From Gimesia sp. (GTDB lineage Bacteria; Planctomycetota; Planctomycetia; Planctomycetales; Planctomycetaceae), in contig PAJV01000066.1 of NCBI GenBank assembly GCA_002706765.1, forward strand, positions 1 to 64,000: a DNA stretch of 64,000 nt, in the 5' to 3' direction. Under the pieces are notes generated by a model. It was given only the letters and a program-made list of their open reading frames with translations, searched no databases and was not told the DNA's origin. Made by a program: the position numbers and the translations under genes. Shown piece after piece: positions 15,481 to 27,200 of this stretch (the first letter of the stretch is position 1; every line of letters starts with the position of its first letter).

Positions 15481-18090
15481 ATGTATGGTTCTCAAGTTCC
15501 CCGCACTCTCTGCGGCTGCCTTACGGTTCTCACCTTACTTCTGTTGAGCACACCAGCCACTTCTCATGGTGCCCCTGCGTCAGCCGAAAAACCGGCGGCT
15601 CATAAAATCGACTTTGAGAAATCGGTCCGCCCGCTGTTTGTGAAACACTGCCAGGACTGCCATGGTCCGGATGCCCGTGAAGGGGGACTGCGCTTAACCA
15701 GTCGCAAAAATATTCTGCTCCGTAACGATTCGGGTGAACCGGCGATTATCCCCGGGAACAGTAAAGAGAGCCTGCTCCTGCATCGCGTCTCCAGCAAAGA
15801 CGAGAGCGAACAAATGCCTCCCGCCGAGGTCGGCACACGACTGACACAGCAGGAAATTCAGACTCTCAAACAATGGATTGACGCCGGCGCAGACTGGCCG
15901 ACCGAATCGGAAGAACCGAAGCACTGGGCCTACATCCCCCCGGCGAAAAGTCCTCTGCCTCAGGTAGACCCTGCGTTTCGCATTCACAATGCCATTGATG
16001 CGTTTGTCGCAGAAAAATTATCACAGCAAACGCCGCCACTCACTCAGTCTCCGCAGGCCAGCCCGGCGCGACTGCTGCGACGTGTATCCCTCGACCTGAT
16101 CGGCCTGCCCCCCTCACCCGAAGATGTGATCGCGTTTGAGAAGGATCCGACCCCCGCCGCGTATGAGAAATATGTCGACAAACTGCTCAAGTCACCCCGC
16201 TATGGAGAAAAGTGGGCCCGGCAGTGGCTGGATCTCGCCCGCTATGCCGACTCGAACGGATTCCAGGCGGATCAGCTGCGCGAGATGTGGCTCTATCGTG
16301 ACTGGGTCATCAATGCATTGAATGAGGATTTGCCCTTTGATCAGTTTACCATTCAACAGATTGCCGGCGACCTGATCCCCCAGGCAACCCTGGATCAGAA
16401 AATCGCCACCGGCTTTCATCGCTGTACGACCTGTAACGTCGAAGCGGGCGTCGATCCCGAAGAGAATCGCGTCAACCAGATCTTCGACCGCGTCAATACC
16501 ACCGGCCTGGTCTGGCTCGGTTCGACTTTCGAATGTGCGCAGTGCCACAATCACAAATACGATCCTTTCTCGCAGCAGGACTACTACCAGATTTTCGCTT
16601 TCTTCAATAACACGCCGCTGGAGGTCAAACAGGTGGGTAAGAGCGTGACGTTCGAAGTCACCGGCCCCAAACTGGCGGTTCCCCTGGCAAAAGAAGAACT
16701 GAAAACCAAAGAGCAACTCACGGCCGAACGCCTGGCATTGCAGAAGCAGTTGAACCAGCGTCAAAAAGATCTCAAAACTGCCTGGTCGGAATGGGAAGAA
16801 AGCACACTGGCGCTGCTGGAAAACAGCGAAGAAGCCGGCAAAATTCCCGCCGACATTCGCAAAGCATTGCAAACCGAAACAGAAAAACGGACGAAGAAAC
16901 AGACCAACGCTTTAACACAGTTTCAACGTCAACAGGATACGGAGTACGCTGATCTCGACAAGCAACTGAATCAGGTTCGCGAACAGTTAACCGCACTGGA
17001 GCCCGATTCCACACTGGTGATGGTAGAGATGCCCGAACCCCGCATGAACAATATTTTCAAACGCGGCGATTTCCTCAGCAAGGGGGCCGAAGTCACTCCC
17101 CGCACACCCGACGCTCTGCATCCCCTCGAAACAAAAGACCAGCCCAGCCGACTTGAGTTTGCCCGCTGGCTCGTCGCCCGCGAGAATCCACTGGTCGCGC
17201 GGGTCACCGTGAATCGCTGGTGGGCACAGTTCTTCGGTCATGGCATTGTCGCCACCCAGGAAGATTTCGGCAGCCAGGGAGATGCCCCCACGCATCCCGA
17301 ATTACTCGACTGGCTGGCGGTCGAGTTCATGGACCACAACTGGTCGATGAAACAGGTTCACAAACTGATCGTGATGTCAGCCACTTATCAGCAGTCGGCG
17401 CGTATCACACCCGCACTGCTGGAAGCGGACCCTTACAACAAACTGTATACGCGCGGCCCGCGGCTGCGACTTTCGGCGGAAACGATTCGCGATAACGCGC
17501 TGACCATCAGCGGTCTGCTCTCAACAAAAATGGGAGGCCCGCCCGTCTACCCGCCTCAACCGGAGGGGCTCTGGAGGCATGTGGGCCGCAACGCGCCCAA
17601 GTACCTGACTTCTACTGCCGAAGATCGTTACCGTCGTGGTGTGTATGTCATCTGGCGACGCAGTGCCCCCTATCCCAGCTTTACGAATTTCGATGCCCCC
17701 GACCGAGGCGCCTGCGTGATCAATCGTTCGCGCACCAACACACCACTGCAGGCACTGACGCTGCTCAACGATCCCGCGTACGTGGAGATCGGCGTTGGTC
17801 TTGCAAAACGCCTGGCAACAAAAGGCCTGAATTCCGACATGACCGATCGCGAACGCATCGCGTATGCGTTTCGCCTGTGTGTCGCCCGCGCAGCGAAGCC
17901 GGTCGAAGTGGATCATTTAACCAAAGTCTTTGAGCAGGAACTGAAATATTTCCAGGATCACCCGCAGGCAGCCCAGAAGCTGATTGCGGCAGACGACCGG
18001 CCGGAAGGCGTGGGTGCCTCGCGCATGGCGGCGTGGCTGTATGTCGCCAACATCCTGTTGAATTTAGATGAAACCATCACAAAGGGATAA
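15481..18090 (+). CDS. PSCyt1/DUF1549/DUF1553 cytochrome c-like protein
   Basis: 869 residues with a signal peptide. Domain order: planctomycete cytochrome C (haem site CQDCH at residues 57-61), DUF1549/PSCyt2 (about 160-370, with a second CAQCH followed by NHKYDP), a helical coiled-coil insert (about 400-510), and DUF1553/PSD1 (about 540-860, with [16 protein letters not shown] and the ending around [15 protein letters not shown]). This is a hallmark planctomycete protein, thought to be periplasmic or membrane-associated with a redox role in an unknown reaction. The DUF1501 gene follows after 2 nt, a nearly constant pairing in the phylum. The upstream sulfatase suggests a link to sulfated-glycan use, but that is context only. 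Confidence 0.93.
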   Translation: MYGSQVPRTLCGCLTVLTLLLLSTPATSHGAPASAEKPAAHKIDFEKSVRPLFVKHCQDCHGPDAREGGLRLTSRKNILLRNDSGEPAIIPGNSKESLLLHRVSSKDESEQMPPAEVGTRLTQQEIQTLKQWIDAGADWPTESEEPKHWAYIPPAKSPLPQVDPAFRIHNAIDAFVAEKLSQQTPPLTQSPQASPARLLRRVSLDLIGLPPSPEDVIAFEKDPTPAAYEKYVDKLLKSPRYGEKWARQWLDLARYADSNGFQADQLREMWLYRDWVINALNEDLPFDQFTIQQIAGDLIPQATLDQKIATGFHRCTTCNVEAGVDPEENRVNQIFDRVNTTGLVWLGSTFECAQCHNHKYDPFSQQDYYQIFAFFNNTPLEVKQVGKSVTFEVTGPKLAVPLAKEELKTKEQLTAERLALQKQLNQRQKDLKTAWSEWEESTLALLENSEEAGKIPADIRKALQTETEKRTKKQTNALTQFQRQQDTEYADLDKQLNQVREQLTALEPDSTLVMVEMPEPRMNNIFKRGDFLSKGAEVTPRTPDALHPLETKDQPSRLEFARWLVARENPLVARVTVNRWWAQFFGHGIVATQEDFGSQGDAPTHPELLDWLAVEFMDHNWSMKQVHKLIVMSATYQQSARITPALLEADPYNKLYTRGPRLRLSAETIRDNALTISGLLSTKMGGPPVYPPQPEGLWRHVGRNAPKYLTSTAEDRYRRGVYVIWRRSAPYPSFTNFDAPDRGACVINRSRTNTPLQALTLLNDPAYVEIGVGLAKRLATKGLNSDMTDRERIAYAFRLCVARAAKPVEVDHLTKVFEQELKYFQDHPQAAQKLIAADDRPEGVGASRMAAWLYVANILLNLDETITKG

Positions 18091-18092
18091 TC

Positions 18093-19517
18093 ATGAACGC
18101 GCATCTGCAACAACTGCTGAATTATACCCGACGTGAATTCTTCCAGCGGGCCGGCATGGGGGTTGGAGGCGCGGCGCTCACTGCGCTGCTGGCCAATGAT
18201 TTGCAGGCGGCACTCCCCACAGCCGCCAACCCGATGGCGGCCCGCGAATCACATTTCACCCCTAAAGCCAAAAATGTGATCTTCCTGCATATGGTCGGCG
18301 CACCGTCGCACCTCGACTTATATGATGCCAAACCCAAACTGCAGGAACTGGACGGCGAACTCGTCCCCGACAAACTCTGGGAAGGGTTGCGACTGGCGTT
18401 CATTCGCGAACAGCCCAAGCTGATGGGCAGCCCGTTCGCCTTCCAGCAACAGGGAGAAGCCGGGCTTCCCATCTCGGAACTGATGCCTCACCTGGGTTCG
18501 GTCTCCGATGAACTTTGCATGATCCATTCCCTGAAAACTGATCACTTCAATCACGCGCCCGCCCAGCTCTTTTTCCAGACCGGCTTCTCACGCTTCGGAC
18601 GTCCCTCCCTGGGTTCGTGGGTCAACTATGGCCTGGGTTCCGCAAACAGTAACCTGCCCGGCTTTGTCGTTTTGATTACCGGCAACGTCGCGGGAGCCGG
18701 AAACAGCCTGTGGGGCAGCGGCTTTCTGCCCAGCATTTACCAGGGCGTCGAATTTCGTTCCTCGGGAGACCCCGTCCTGTTTCTTTCGAATCCGAAAGGG
18801 ATGACGGGTGAAGACCGCAAGCGGATCATCGACAGCGTCAATCATCTCAACAAAGTACAACTGGCGGATGTAGGAGATCCGGAAATCGCGACACGCATCA
18901 ATCAGTACGAGATGGCTTATCGCATGCAGTCCGCCGTGCCCGAGTTGATGGATATTTCCAACGAACCCAAACACATTCACGAGCAGTATGGTACGCAGCC
19001 AGGCAAAGCCAGCTTTGCGAATAACTGCCTGTTGGCACGACGTCTGGTGGAACGGGGCGTGCGGTTCGTGCAACTCTTCGACCAGGGCTGGGACCATCAT
19101 GGTAATCTCGTGAACAGTCTGAAGAACAAATGCCGACAGGTCGATCAACCCATCGCCGCCCTCATCAGAGACCTCAGACAGAGGGGACTGCTGGACGATA
19201 CGCTGGTCGTCTGGGGCGCGGAGTTCGGGCGGACACCCATGGTGCAGGGAGATCGCAAGACCCCCGGTCGCGATCACCATAAAGACGCTTATACCGTCTG
19301 GATGGCGGGGGGCGGCGTGAAACGCGGCTTTGCGTATGGCAAAACGGATGACATCGGTTTCAATGTGGCCGAAAATCCGATGCACGTCAACGATTTTCAC
19401 GCTACGCTGCTGCACCTGTTAGGCATGGATCACGAACGGCTCACGTTCAAATTCCAGGGGCTCGACATGCGGGTTACGGGAGTCGCCGGCAATGTGGTGC
19501 CGGACATCATTGCCTGA
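18093..19517 (+). CDS. DUF1501 Tat-exported protein
   Basis: 474 residues with a twin-arginine signal ([11 protein letters not shown], then a hydrophobic stretch). The body is a DUF1501 domain, distantly related to the alkaline phosphatase/sulfatase fold: [20 protein letters not shown]-like contexts in [43 protein letters not shown]. The gene begins 2 nt after the cytochrome stop, so both are in one transcript. Export through Tat implies folding, probably with metal, before transport. Substrate unknown. Confidence 0.93.
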   Translation: MNAHLQQLLNYTRREFFQRAGMGVGGAALTALLANDLQAALPTAANPMAARESHFTPKAKNVIFLHMVGAPSHLDLYDAKPKLQELDGELVPDKLWEGLRLAFIREQPKLMGSPFAFQQQGEAGLPISELMPHLGSVSDELCMIHSLKTDHFNHAPAQLFFQTGFSRFGRPSLGSWVNYGLGSANSNLPGFVVLITGNVAGAGNSLWGSGFLPSIYQGVEFRSSGDPVLFLSNPKGMTGEDRKRIIDSVNHLNKVQLADVGDPEIATRINQYEMAYRMQSAVPELMDISNEPKHIHEQYGTQPGKASFANNCLLARRLVERGVRFVQLFDQGWDHHGNLVNSLKNKCRQVDQPIAALIRDLRQRGLLDDTLVVWGAEFGRTPMVQGDRKTPGRDHHKDAYTVWMAGGGVKRGFAYGKTDDIGFNVAENPMHVNDFHATLLHLLGMDHERLTFKFQGLDMRVTGVAGNVVPDIIA

Positions 19518-19532
19518 AGGAATGCTGGTCCT

Positions 19533-19988
19533 TCAGTCGTCGGTACGCAGCATCGGTTGAATTTCGGTCACGAAGTCATTCGCATCGGTAAAGTTACGAT
19601 AGACTGACGCGAAGCGGACGAAGGCCACCTGATCGACGTCTTTCAAAACCGTGGAAACCCGTTCGCCGATAAATCGCGAAGGGACTTCACGATCGAAGTT
19701 CTCATAAATTTCTGCTTCAATCTGCGCGACGATGGCTTCAATCTGATCGGGGCTGACCGGGCGTTTGTAGCAGGCGGTCTCAATCCCGGTGACCATTTTC
19801 ATACGATCAAAGGGAACCCGCGCGCCATCTTTCTTGATGACTTTGAGAGGCGACTCTTCGATTTTTTCGTAAGTCGTATAGCGTTTTCCGCAGGCCAGGC
19901 ATTCCCGTCGTCGGCGCACACTGAAAGGTTGACTCAAACGTGAATCAATTACTTTCGTCTCACCATCACGACAAAAAGGGCACATCAT
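19533..19988 (-). CDS. nrdR: NrdR, ribonucleotide reductase repressor
   Basis: About 151 residues. An N-terminal zinc ribbon (CPFC ... [12 protein letters not shown]) precedes an ATP-cone domain ([20 protein letters not shown] ... [16 protein letters not shown]). NrdR senses dATP/ATP and represses ribonucleotide reductase genes by binding NrdR boxes. The frame opens earlier (20033), but family members begin at the zinc ribbon; ATG-ATG at 19983-19988 preceded by GGAG is the expected start. The gene is convergent with the DUF1501 gene, 15 nt away. No reductase gene is nearby. Confidence 0.95.
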   Translation of the reverse strand: MMCPFCRDGETKVIDSRLSQPFSVRRRRECLACGKRYTTYEKIEESPLKVIKKDGARVPFDRMKMVTGIETACYKRPVSPDQIEAIVAQIEAEIYENFDREVPSRFIGERVSTVLKDVDQVAFVRFASVYRNFTDANDFVTEIQPMLRTDD

Positions 19989-20170
19989 GAACGACGCGAC
20001 TCCTGTGCTGAACCAGCAGAAGCACCTCTTCACATTCAGAGATTCCCTGCAGACTGATGTTTAAAAATAGCATGATCGAAACTGTGGCACCAGTCTATTG
20101 TTCCGAAATCCGCAAGTTTTATCGGTTTACGACGCGTGGACAGCTGACGTGAACATCAGCGTGCCAGCAG

Positions 20171-20353
20171 TCATTCCATGGGGCGATCCAGAATTTCTTC
20201 GTGTGCCTGTGATTCGTTCACGTCGGCTTTCAGGTCATTGAGTGTGTCCCGCAATTCGGCTTTGACTCCGAAGGAAACAAAAGCGAGCACGACCAGAAAT
20301 GCCACGCCACTGATCAGCAGCAGCAGCGTCCAGATTGTCATCCATATATACAT
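20171..20353 (-). CDS. Small membrane protein downstream of SSS transporter
   Basis: 60 residues: an N-terminal hydrophobic helix (LLLLISGVAFLVVLAFVSF) and an acidic cytoplasmic-type tail. It begins 9 nt after the end of the sodium:solute symporter gene, so it belongs to the same transcript. Small membrane partners are known for several SSS transporters; whether this is a subunit is inference. Confidence 0.65.
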   Translation of the reverse strand: MYIWMTIWTLLLLISGVAFLVVLAFVSFGVKAELRDTLNDLKADVNESQAHEEILDRPME

Positions 20354-20362
20354 ATTAAACCC

Positions 20363-21898
20363 TCACACTTCTGCAACAGGATTGACAGGGAACGTATTCG
20401 ACTCGCGCGGCTGATCCGGAAAAATCAGCGAACCCAGCACGTACACAGCCGCGGAAAAAGCAAACGTCATCAGCGTGAGATGGGTTGCATTGAGGTTTGA
20501 CGAGAACCAGCCATTGATCATTTCCACACAAGGCCCCATGGCGGACAGACCCAATAGACCTCCCAGAATCGCCGCCAGCGCCCCGGCCCGACTCCCCCGT
20601 TTCCAGTACAAACCGCCGACCACCGTGGGAATGGCACCGGAAAGATAGACGGCACCGGTCACCGCCAAGTAGCCCCATAAATCACTGCTGACTTCATACC
20701 ACAGGCCCCAGATCAACAGCATCGCCCCGATCACAAAGATGGCAATCCGGGTCACTAAGATGCGGGCACGCTGGCTCATCGGGCCGGCGAGGGGAGCGAC
20801 GATATCCTGGGTAATCACGCCACTCCAGCAGAGCAGGTAGCTGTCATGTGTCGACATGAACGCGGCAATCATGCCTGCGGTCACCAGTCCCAGTAATCCG
20901 GTCGGCACGACTTTCGCCAGGAACAGTGGCATCGCCGACAGAGAGGTAACGGAGCTGTTGGTTTTCACCGCCTCATTGAATTCCGCGAACAATTCCGGTT
21001 GAGCTGCGAAAAAAGCAAAAGTACCAATTCCCCAGAACACCGGCAGTGCCCGCCGCGCCAGAAACGAGATGGAACTCAGTGTATACAGTCTTTGCGCGAC
21101 TGCGGCACTCTGGCAGGAAAGCGTGCGTGCCGCACTGGTGGGCCACAACATGGCCGCTGATCCGATCACCACGGTCATTTGAATGATCTGCAACCAGCCG
21201 ATCCCGCCTCCTTTTCCGGACGGGTTCTCCGGGTTGGTGGGATCAAAATACCCGTTCTGCTCGGTCACAATCGCAGCAAACCCGTCCCAGCCAATTGACC
21301 AGAAGACGACGCCCGTCACAATCACCATGCCGGTTCCCAGGATCAGGAACTGAATCAGGTCAGTAATCACCACGGAGACCATGCCGCCCAGCACGGTATA
21401 AAACAGTACCAGCAATAACAGACCGGTCATAATCAGTTTGAGGTACATTTCATCCTGCAGGCCGGAAATGGCGGTCAGGAACTGAGAACCCGCTTTCAGG
21501 AACAGACCCATATTCAGGACACCTGAGACGACCATCACACTCGCCCCCACCACGCGGACGGTGGAGGAATAGCGTTTCTCGTAGTATTCAGGGATCGTCA
21601 TGATCGAGGAATCCCTTAATCGATAGACGACAAAACCGGTCAGCCCGATGATGAGGACGGCCCCTGCTTCCAGAAAAGCCAGGTACAGCGAGGCGTACTG
21701 CTGGATAAAACCGAGCTCGGCCATATACATGACGGTCACCAGCCCGAGTTCGGTCCCTGTCATGGTTGCCAGGGCCAGCCGGATCCGAAGTTTGCGTCCC
21801 GCCACCAGGTAATCAGACAGGTTTCCGACGTAACGATTGGCCCACAAACCAATTACGATCGAAGTTAACAGGTAGCAGACGACGATCGACCAGTCCAA
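20363..21898 (-). CDS. Sodium:solute symporter (SSS family)
   Basis: 511 residues with about 13 hydrophobic segments. Family features are SDYLVAGRKLRIRLALATMTGTELG near the N-terminus, IPEYYEKRY in the third loop, VLGGMVSVVITDLIQFLILG and GLVTAGMIAAFMSTHDSYLLCWSGVITQDIV. SSS carriers take up sugars, amino acids, nucleosides or other solutes with Na+; the substrate cannot be told from sequence alone. It heads an operon with the small membrane protein that follows. The gap to the small basic protein gene on the other strand is 300 bp. Confidence 0.93.
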   Translation of the reverse strand: MDWSIVVCYLLTSIVIGLWANRYVGNLSDYLVAGRKLRIRLALATMTGTELGLVTVMYMAELGFIQQYASLYLAFLEAGAVLIIGLTGFVVYRLRDSSIMTIPEYYEKRYSSTVRVVGASVMVVSGVLNMGLFLKAGSQFLTAISGLQDEMYLKLIMTGLLLLVLFYTVLGGMVSVVITDLIQFLILGTGMVIVTGVVFWSIGWDGFAAIVTEQNGYFDPTNPENPSGKGGGIGWLQIIQMTVVIGSAAMLWPTSAARTLSCQSAAVAQRLYTLSSISFLARRALPVFWGIGTFAFFAAQPELFAEFNEAVKTNSSVTSLSAMPLFLAKVVPTGLLGLVTAGMIAAFMSTHDSYLLCWSGVITQDIVAPLAGPMSQRARILVTRIAIFVIGAMLLIWGLWYEVSSDLWGYLAVTGAVYLSGAIPTVVGGLYWKRGSRAGALAAILGGLLGLSAMGPCVEMINGWFSSNLNATHLTLMTFAFSAAVYVLGSLIFPDQPRESNTFPVNPVAEV

Positions 21899-22198
21899 CA
21901 GGGTGAAATTTGTATCGTAAAGTGAAATAATGGGGCCCCCTCGACTCTCGTTTGAGCAACGAAAATCGGATTTTCACGAAAAACAGCGGACAGGAATTAT
22001 TTACCAGCGGTTGCAATCAATGAGCATTCCATTTACCATATGTCGCTTCGCAAATCGTCACGGGTCTCGGAATCCGTTTGACCAGCCCGCTGACTACAGC
22101 GCTTCTTGCGAACGATACACCACTATGCCAGTTTTGACAGTCAATTTCCATAGTAAATGGCTGTCTTCGAAATAACATCTAACAAAGGGGATGACACC

Positions 22199-22402
22199 GT
22201 GTCACTCGACAAAAGTTTAAAGAGCAAAAGTACGCTGGTCCGTGCACGTAACGTGTTAAAGCGGGCAGAGCGTATTGAAAAGTTGAAATTCGAAGACCGC
22301 TGGGTCGATGGCCAGGGTGCCCTCGGTTTACCCAAGGTACGCGTCGAAAAGATTTCGATTGGTAAGAAGAAGAAAAAGAAGAAAGACGACGACGAAGATT
22401 AA
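22199..22402 (+). CDS. PVC-type small basic protein
   Basis: About 67 residues with a GTG start: AAAGGGG lies 9-10 nt before the GTG at 22199, and the product then begins MSLDKSLKSKSTLVRARNVL, which fits the short basic proteins conserved in Planctomycetes, Verrucomicrobia and Chlamydiae (as I recall, TIGR04137). An upstream ATG at 22157 would add 14 residues not typical of the family. The middle (RAERIEKLKFEDRW, then GLPKVRVEKISIGKKKK) is conserved in type. The tail is poly-Lys followed by Asp/Glu. Function unknown; size and charge suggest RNA or ribosome binding, which is inference. Confidence 0.82.
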   Translation: MSLDKSLKSKSTLVRARNVLKRAERIEKLKFEDRWVDGQGALGLPKVRVEKISIGKKKKKKKDDDED

Positions 22403-22505
22403 ACGTCTGTCTCCGTAGGGAGGAGGAGAGCTCATGGATTTTTCAGACTCTCCTCCACAGTTCCCTTATTCTTAAGCGCAGCAATCATCGACCGGGGAGC
22501 AAGGA

Positions 22506-24194
22506 ATGCGTGCCCTGAATCTGCTACGGGCTGCTGGCGGCACTTTCACACGACGACGTTATCGTCGCGCCGCCCATTCGTTTCTTGCTCATACCTCACG
22601 CTGCCGCGAAGTCCAGCAACAGACTCTGCAGCGCATCCTGCAGTTGAATGCCGACAGTGATTTCAGCCGCGAATGGCAGCTGGACGGCTCCTGCTCGATC
22701 TCTGATTTCCAGACCCGCTTTCCCGTCTCCGATTATGAACGTTTTCGCCCCTGGATCGATCGCGTCAAAAATGGTGAGACGACCGCGCTGCTCGGAGCCG
22801 CCAATCGACTGCTGATGTTTACCCTCAGCAGTGGTACGACCGCGGATTCCAAATTCATTCCCATCACCGAACCGTTTCTGAAAGACTACCGCCAGGGCTG
22901 GCAGAACTGGGGCATTCTCACCTACGACGATTTTCCCCGTTTGAAATATCAGAACATCGTCCAGCTCTCGAGTAACTTCGATAAGTTCCGCACACCAGGC
23001 GGGACTCCCTGCGGCAATATCAGTGGACTCGTCGCCGCCATGCAGAGCCCGGTTGTCAAGCTGCTGTATACGGTTCCCGGCGAAGTCTCGCAGATTGAAG
23101 ACCCGCACCTCAAATACTACACCGCCCTGCGGCTGGCAATCGCCGATCAGGACGTCGGCATGATCACCACCGCCAACCCGAGCACCCTGCTGCATCTGGC
23201 ACAGTTCGCAGATCAACAGCGCGAATCACTGATCCGCGATATCGCAGACGGCCGCTTGACAGGTGCCGCACAACTGGAACCGGCCATTCTGAAAACGCTG
23301 CAACCGAAACTCAAACGAAAAAACCGCGCACGGGCCCGCGAACTGGAACGCATTGTGGCACGTACGGGGCACCTCTATCCCCGCGACTTCTGGCCGGGAC
23401 TGTCTCTGCTGGCGGTCTGGATGGGGGGATCGGCGGGAGCGTACCTGTCACAGCTGGCACCCTATTATGGCACGCCGCCGGTCCGCGATCACGGACTTTC
23501 CGCCAGTGAAGGACGGATGACGATTCCCCTCGAATCGGGCACGTCTACCGGCGTACTGGATATCACCTCTCATTTCTTTGAGTTTGTTCCCGAAGATGAA
23601 GACCCGCTGACCACCTCGAATATCCTTACCGCCGATCAACTGGAAGTGGGACAGAATTATTTCATTCTGCTGACCACTCCCTCGGGACTGTACCGTTACC
23701 ATATCTGTGATGTCGTCCGCTGCACCGGGTTTTACAGCCAGACTCCTTTGCTGGAGTTTCTGCACAAGGGCGCGCATATCTCCAATCTGACCGGGGAAAA
23801 GATCACGGAATCCCAGGTGGTGACTGCAGTCCGGAATGCCGTCGCACAGACCGCGCTGGAAATCGGTCAATATTCCCTGATTCCCCAATGGGGAGAGCCA
23901 CCACATTACCAGTTGCTGTTTGAAGGGTCGGCCCTGTCATCGAGCGATCAACTCCCGACTCTGCTCGCAGCGCTGGACCAGCAATTACAGGAAACCAACT
24001 GTGAGTATGCAGAGAAACGGCAGTCGGGTCGCCTGGCGCTGCCCGTCGCCTGCGAATTGACTGCGGGTACCTGGGCTCGCTTTGCCGCGGAACGCCAGCA
24101 GAAACTGGGCGGCAGTATCGAACAGTACAAGCATCCTTGCCTGATCCCCGAACTCGATTACGCACAACAGATCCTGCAACGCTTTTCCTGCTAA
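22506..24194 (+). CDS. GH3-like acyl-adenylating enzyme
   Basis: 562 residues resembling the GH3 auxin-responsive superfamily, which adenylates an acid and conjugates it to an amine or amino acid. The ATP-binding motif is in MFTLSSGTTADSKFIPI (about residues 108-124). A second signature is in LYRYHICDVVRCTGF, and the C-terminal domain begins near LEFLHKGAHISNLTGEKI. Plant GH3 members act on hormones; bacterial members are largely uncharacterised. No signal peptide, so likely cytoplasmic. Neighbours give no clue to the substrate. Confidence 0.88.
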   Translation: MRALNLLRAAGGTFTRRRYRRAAHSFLAHTSRCREVQQQTLQRILQLNADSDFSREWQLDGSCSISDFQTRFPVSDYERFRPWIDRVKNGETTALLGAANRLLMFTLSSGTTADSKFIPITEPFLKDYRQGWQNWGILTYDDFPRLKYQNIVQLSSNFDKFRTPGGTPCGNISGLVAAMQSPVVKLLYTVPGEVSQIEDPHLKYYTALRLAIADQDVGMITTANPSTLLHLAQFADQQRESLIRDIADGRLTGAAQLEPAILKTLQPKLKRKNRARARELERIVARTGHLYPRDFWPGLSLLAVWMGGSAGAYLSQLAPYYGTPPVRDHGLSASEGRMTIPLESGTSTGVLDITSHFFEFVPEDEDPLTTSNILTADQLEVGQNYFILLTTPSGLYRYHICDVVRCTGFYSQTPLLEFLHKGAHISNLTGEKITESQVVTAVRNAVAQTALEIGQYSLIPQWGEPPHYQLLFEGSALSSSDQLPTLLAALDQQLQETNCEYAEKRQSGRLALPVACELTAGTWARFAAERQQKLGGSIEQYKHPCLIPELDYAQQILQRFSC

Positions 24195-24223
24195 GCATCC
24201 TGGCAGACAGACGAATGTTCCCG

Positions 24224-27200
24224 TTATTTGAATACGGGCTGGCTGCTCCGCAGGAACCCGAACAGATCACGCAGGTCCTGTTCGCTGAGTTGATCAAGCA
24301 GTCCTTCGGGCATGAGCGACTTGGGCTGTTTGATCATTTCATCAATGTTTTCCCGTTTGATCGTCACGTTCTGTCCGTCCGCCCCCCGGATGACCACAAT
24401 CTGCTGATCCTGGTCAAACAGGAAACCGGAAACCACCAGTCCGTCCACGGTGATCACCAGGTACGTTTCATAGCCTTCCCGGATTTCTGCACTGGGATTG
24501 ACGACGTGCATCAGCATTCGCAGCGAATCATCACGTTTATATTGCGTCAGTTCCGGCCCGACCCGTTTCCCCTCTCCAAACAGAATGTGACATTTCGCAC
24601 AATGCTGCTGATAGAGTTCCTTTCCATGATACACATCGCTGGACCCCGTTCCCAGCAGTTTCGAGACGCGAGCAATCTGATCCTGCATCTGCTGATTTGA
24701 TGCCCCTTTGATCTCTTTCCAGTGTTTACTGACCAGGTCGGCGATCTGCTGATCCGGATGGATGGTCATTTTTCGAACCAGGTCAGCGGGAATCGAAGCG
24801 GCTTCAATCTGGCCGACATCAATCGCGGTCAGCAACTGGCGTGTCCACTCTTTGCGACTGACCAAAGTCGACAGGGCCACTTCGCGCACCGGTTCGCTGA
24901 AATCAGAATACCGCTTCAGAATTGTCTCGGCGACTTGAGGTTCGTTGTATTTCTGTAATGCCACCAGCAAGCCGGTCTGCACTTCGGGTACTTTGGTGGT
25001 GCTCAACAGATTCTGCAACGCGGGTAAAGCCTGCGGTTCCTGCAACTCACCCAGTACCTGGATAAATTCCACCAGCTGCGCCTGGTTCTTGCCCGGCGTC
25101 TTGAGCGCATCCAGCGCGCTCTGAATCGCCCGTGGATTGCCCAGCCGCATCTGTAACGTGGTGGATCCACCCCCCGCATCCGCGAGTGCTTTCACCAGCA
25201 CTTCCGGCAGCCCGGCCAGCGAGCGTCCTTTGAACGAATTCTCGAATCCCGCCATCAATGTTTTTCTGGAATTCTCATCCGGCGCCAGTTCGAAGAGCTT
25301 CGCACAGGAAATCAGATCGGTACGACTGCCGGCCGTCGCATAGCGGCGCATCAGTCGTTCCAGTATCGCCGTTTTGATCAACGGCCGGTTCCACAATTCC
25401 TGATCTTTGAACAGCGCGAGTACCTGTTCGCGATCGGAGTCCACTTTCGATTCCAGCGCCCACCAGACCATCAAGGGCTGATGGCGGTCGTCGACATCTT
25501 CTGCATAATTCGAAAGCGCCGCCACGATCGGCAGACAGACTTCCGCAGGTAGACGCCGTGCAGTCGCCGCCAGTTGGCCACGGACTTCTGCGTTTGGTTC
25601 GTCCTGTGCCAGCGCGATCAGGGCCTGCCCCAGATGGGTGGAGACCACTTTGTCGTCCCCCAGCAGACGCACCGTCCAGAAACGAACCATGGGGTGGGGA
25701 TGTTTCAGCGTTTGTTCTGCCACCGTCTCATCGAAACCCTGACAGAGATTCAACGCCCAGAAAGCTTCCAGCGCCAGGTGACCGTCGTTCTCTTTGATCC
25801 ACTGTTTCAGCGTGGGGATCGCGGAAGCATCTTTTCGATCGCCGAGCAGCCTCAACGCGGTCCGTCGCTGCCATTCATTGGGATGTTTGAGCAGCTCCAG
25901 CAATTCGGGCGTCGTTTTCTGACTGAGATCGTCGATCTTGCGCGGCTTGGCGTCTTTTGCCTGGAACCGATAGATGCGACCTGAGTTGGGATCAACCTGT
26001 CCCTGGTAATGTTGCCCGTGGGCGATGAACTCTTCATAGAAGTCGGCTACATACACGCCTCCATCCGGACCGACTTTGATTTCAATCGGACGAAAACCCA
26101 GGTCGGTGCTCTTAAGTGGGAAGCTGATATCTTCCGTCTCAAACGTGGAGCCCAGCGGTTTGATTTCAGAAAAGACCAGGTACTGATGCAGGGGATCCAC
26201 CGACAGCAGATTGCCACGATATTTTTCCGGCAGTGTGTCTCCTTCGTACTTCACCAGTGCATGACTGAAGCGAGGCGTCGCCGCATGTTTCATGAAAGGC
26301 AGTAAACCAAACGCGTAAGGATTGCTCACATCGCCGTACTTGCGTTCGGTTCCTTTTTCGTAATAGCCGCCCTGCACATAATAAAAACCGCGTGTCCCTC
26401 CGCCGTTATGACCGGAATAGATACGGCCGTCCGCATCTACCTCCAGACCAAAGGCGTTTCCGCCTCCTTCAGCAAACAGTTCGTAACGTTTTGATTCCGG
26501 ATGATACCGCCAGACTGCAGGGCCTTCACAGTAGATCGCCGGGGCATCGGCTTTGTCGCTGTTTTTCAGATGCGAAACGACGTTGCTCCCCTGCACCATA
26601 TACAACCAGCCATCGGGTCCCCACTGCAGACTGTTGGGAGCAGAATGGGTATCGGATATTCCAAAGCCTCGCAGATGCACTTCGGGATCGGCGTCGGGAA
26701 TGTCGTCGTTATTTTTGTCCGGATAAAACATCAGGTAAGGCGGATTGAGTACCCAGACCCCGCCCCGCCCTTTGACAACCGAAGTCGCGACATTCAAATC
26801 GCCGGCAAACACTTTGTGGTCGTCATATTTTCCATCGCCGTTCGTATCTTCGTGGATGGTAATCCGGTCATTGCCGGGAAAATGATTTGGAGGTGGCGGC
26901 GGCATCTGGTCGAATTCCATGCGATAATATTTGTTGCGGCTCAAGACTTTCAAACCCGCCGGATAAGGATACTGACGGTACTGCACGACCCACATGCGAC
27001 CCCGTTCATCAAAACTCAAAAACAAAGGTTGTCCGATCAGCGGTTCTGTCAGCAACTGCTCGACACGCATGTCGGCGTCCAGTTCAAACAGTTCCATGGA
27101 TTTTTCCGGAGGCAGTCTGCGACCCGGCGAAAGCTGGCTGGAGCGTTTCAATGTCGAGGTCGCCGGGGCGAACTGATCATAGGCTGCCTGCTTTGGTTTG

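Noticed and set aside
16192-16872. 226-codon antisense ORF in the PSD1 cytochrome gene
   Set aside because: Lies opposite a clear gene and has no recognisable protein features.
18588-19415. 275-codon antisense ORF in the DUF1501 gene
   Set aside because: Same reason: shadow of a strongly supported gene.
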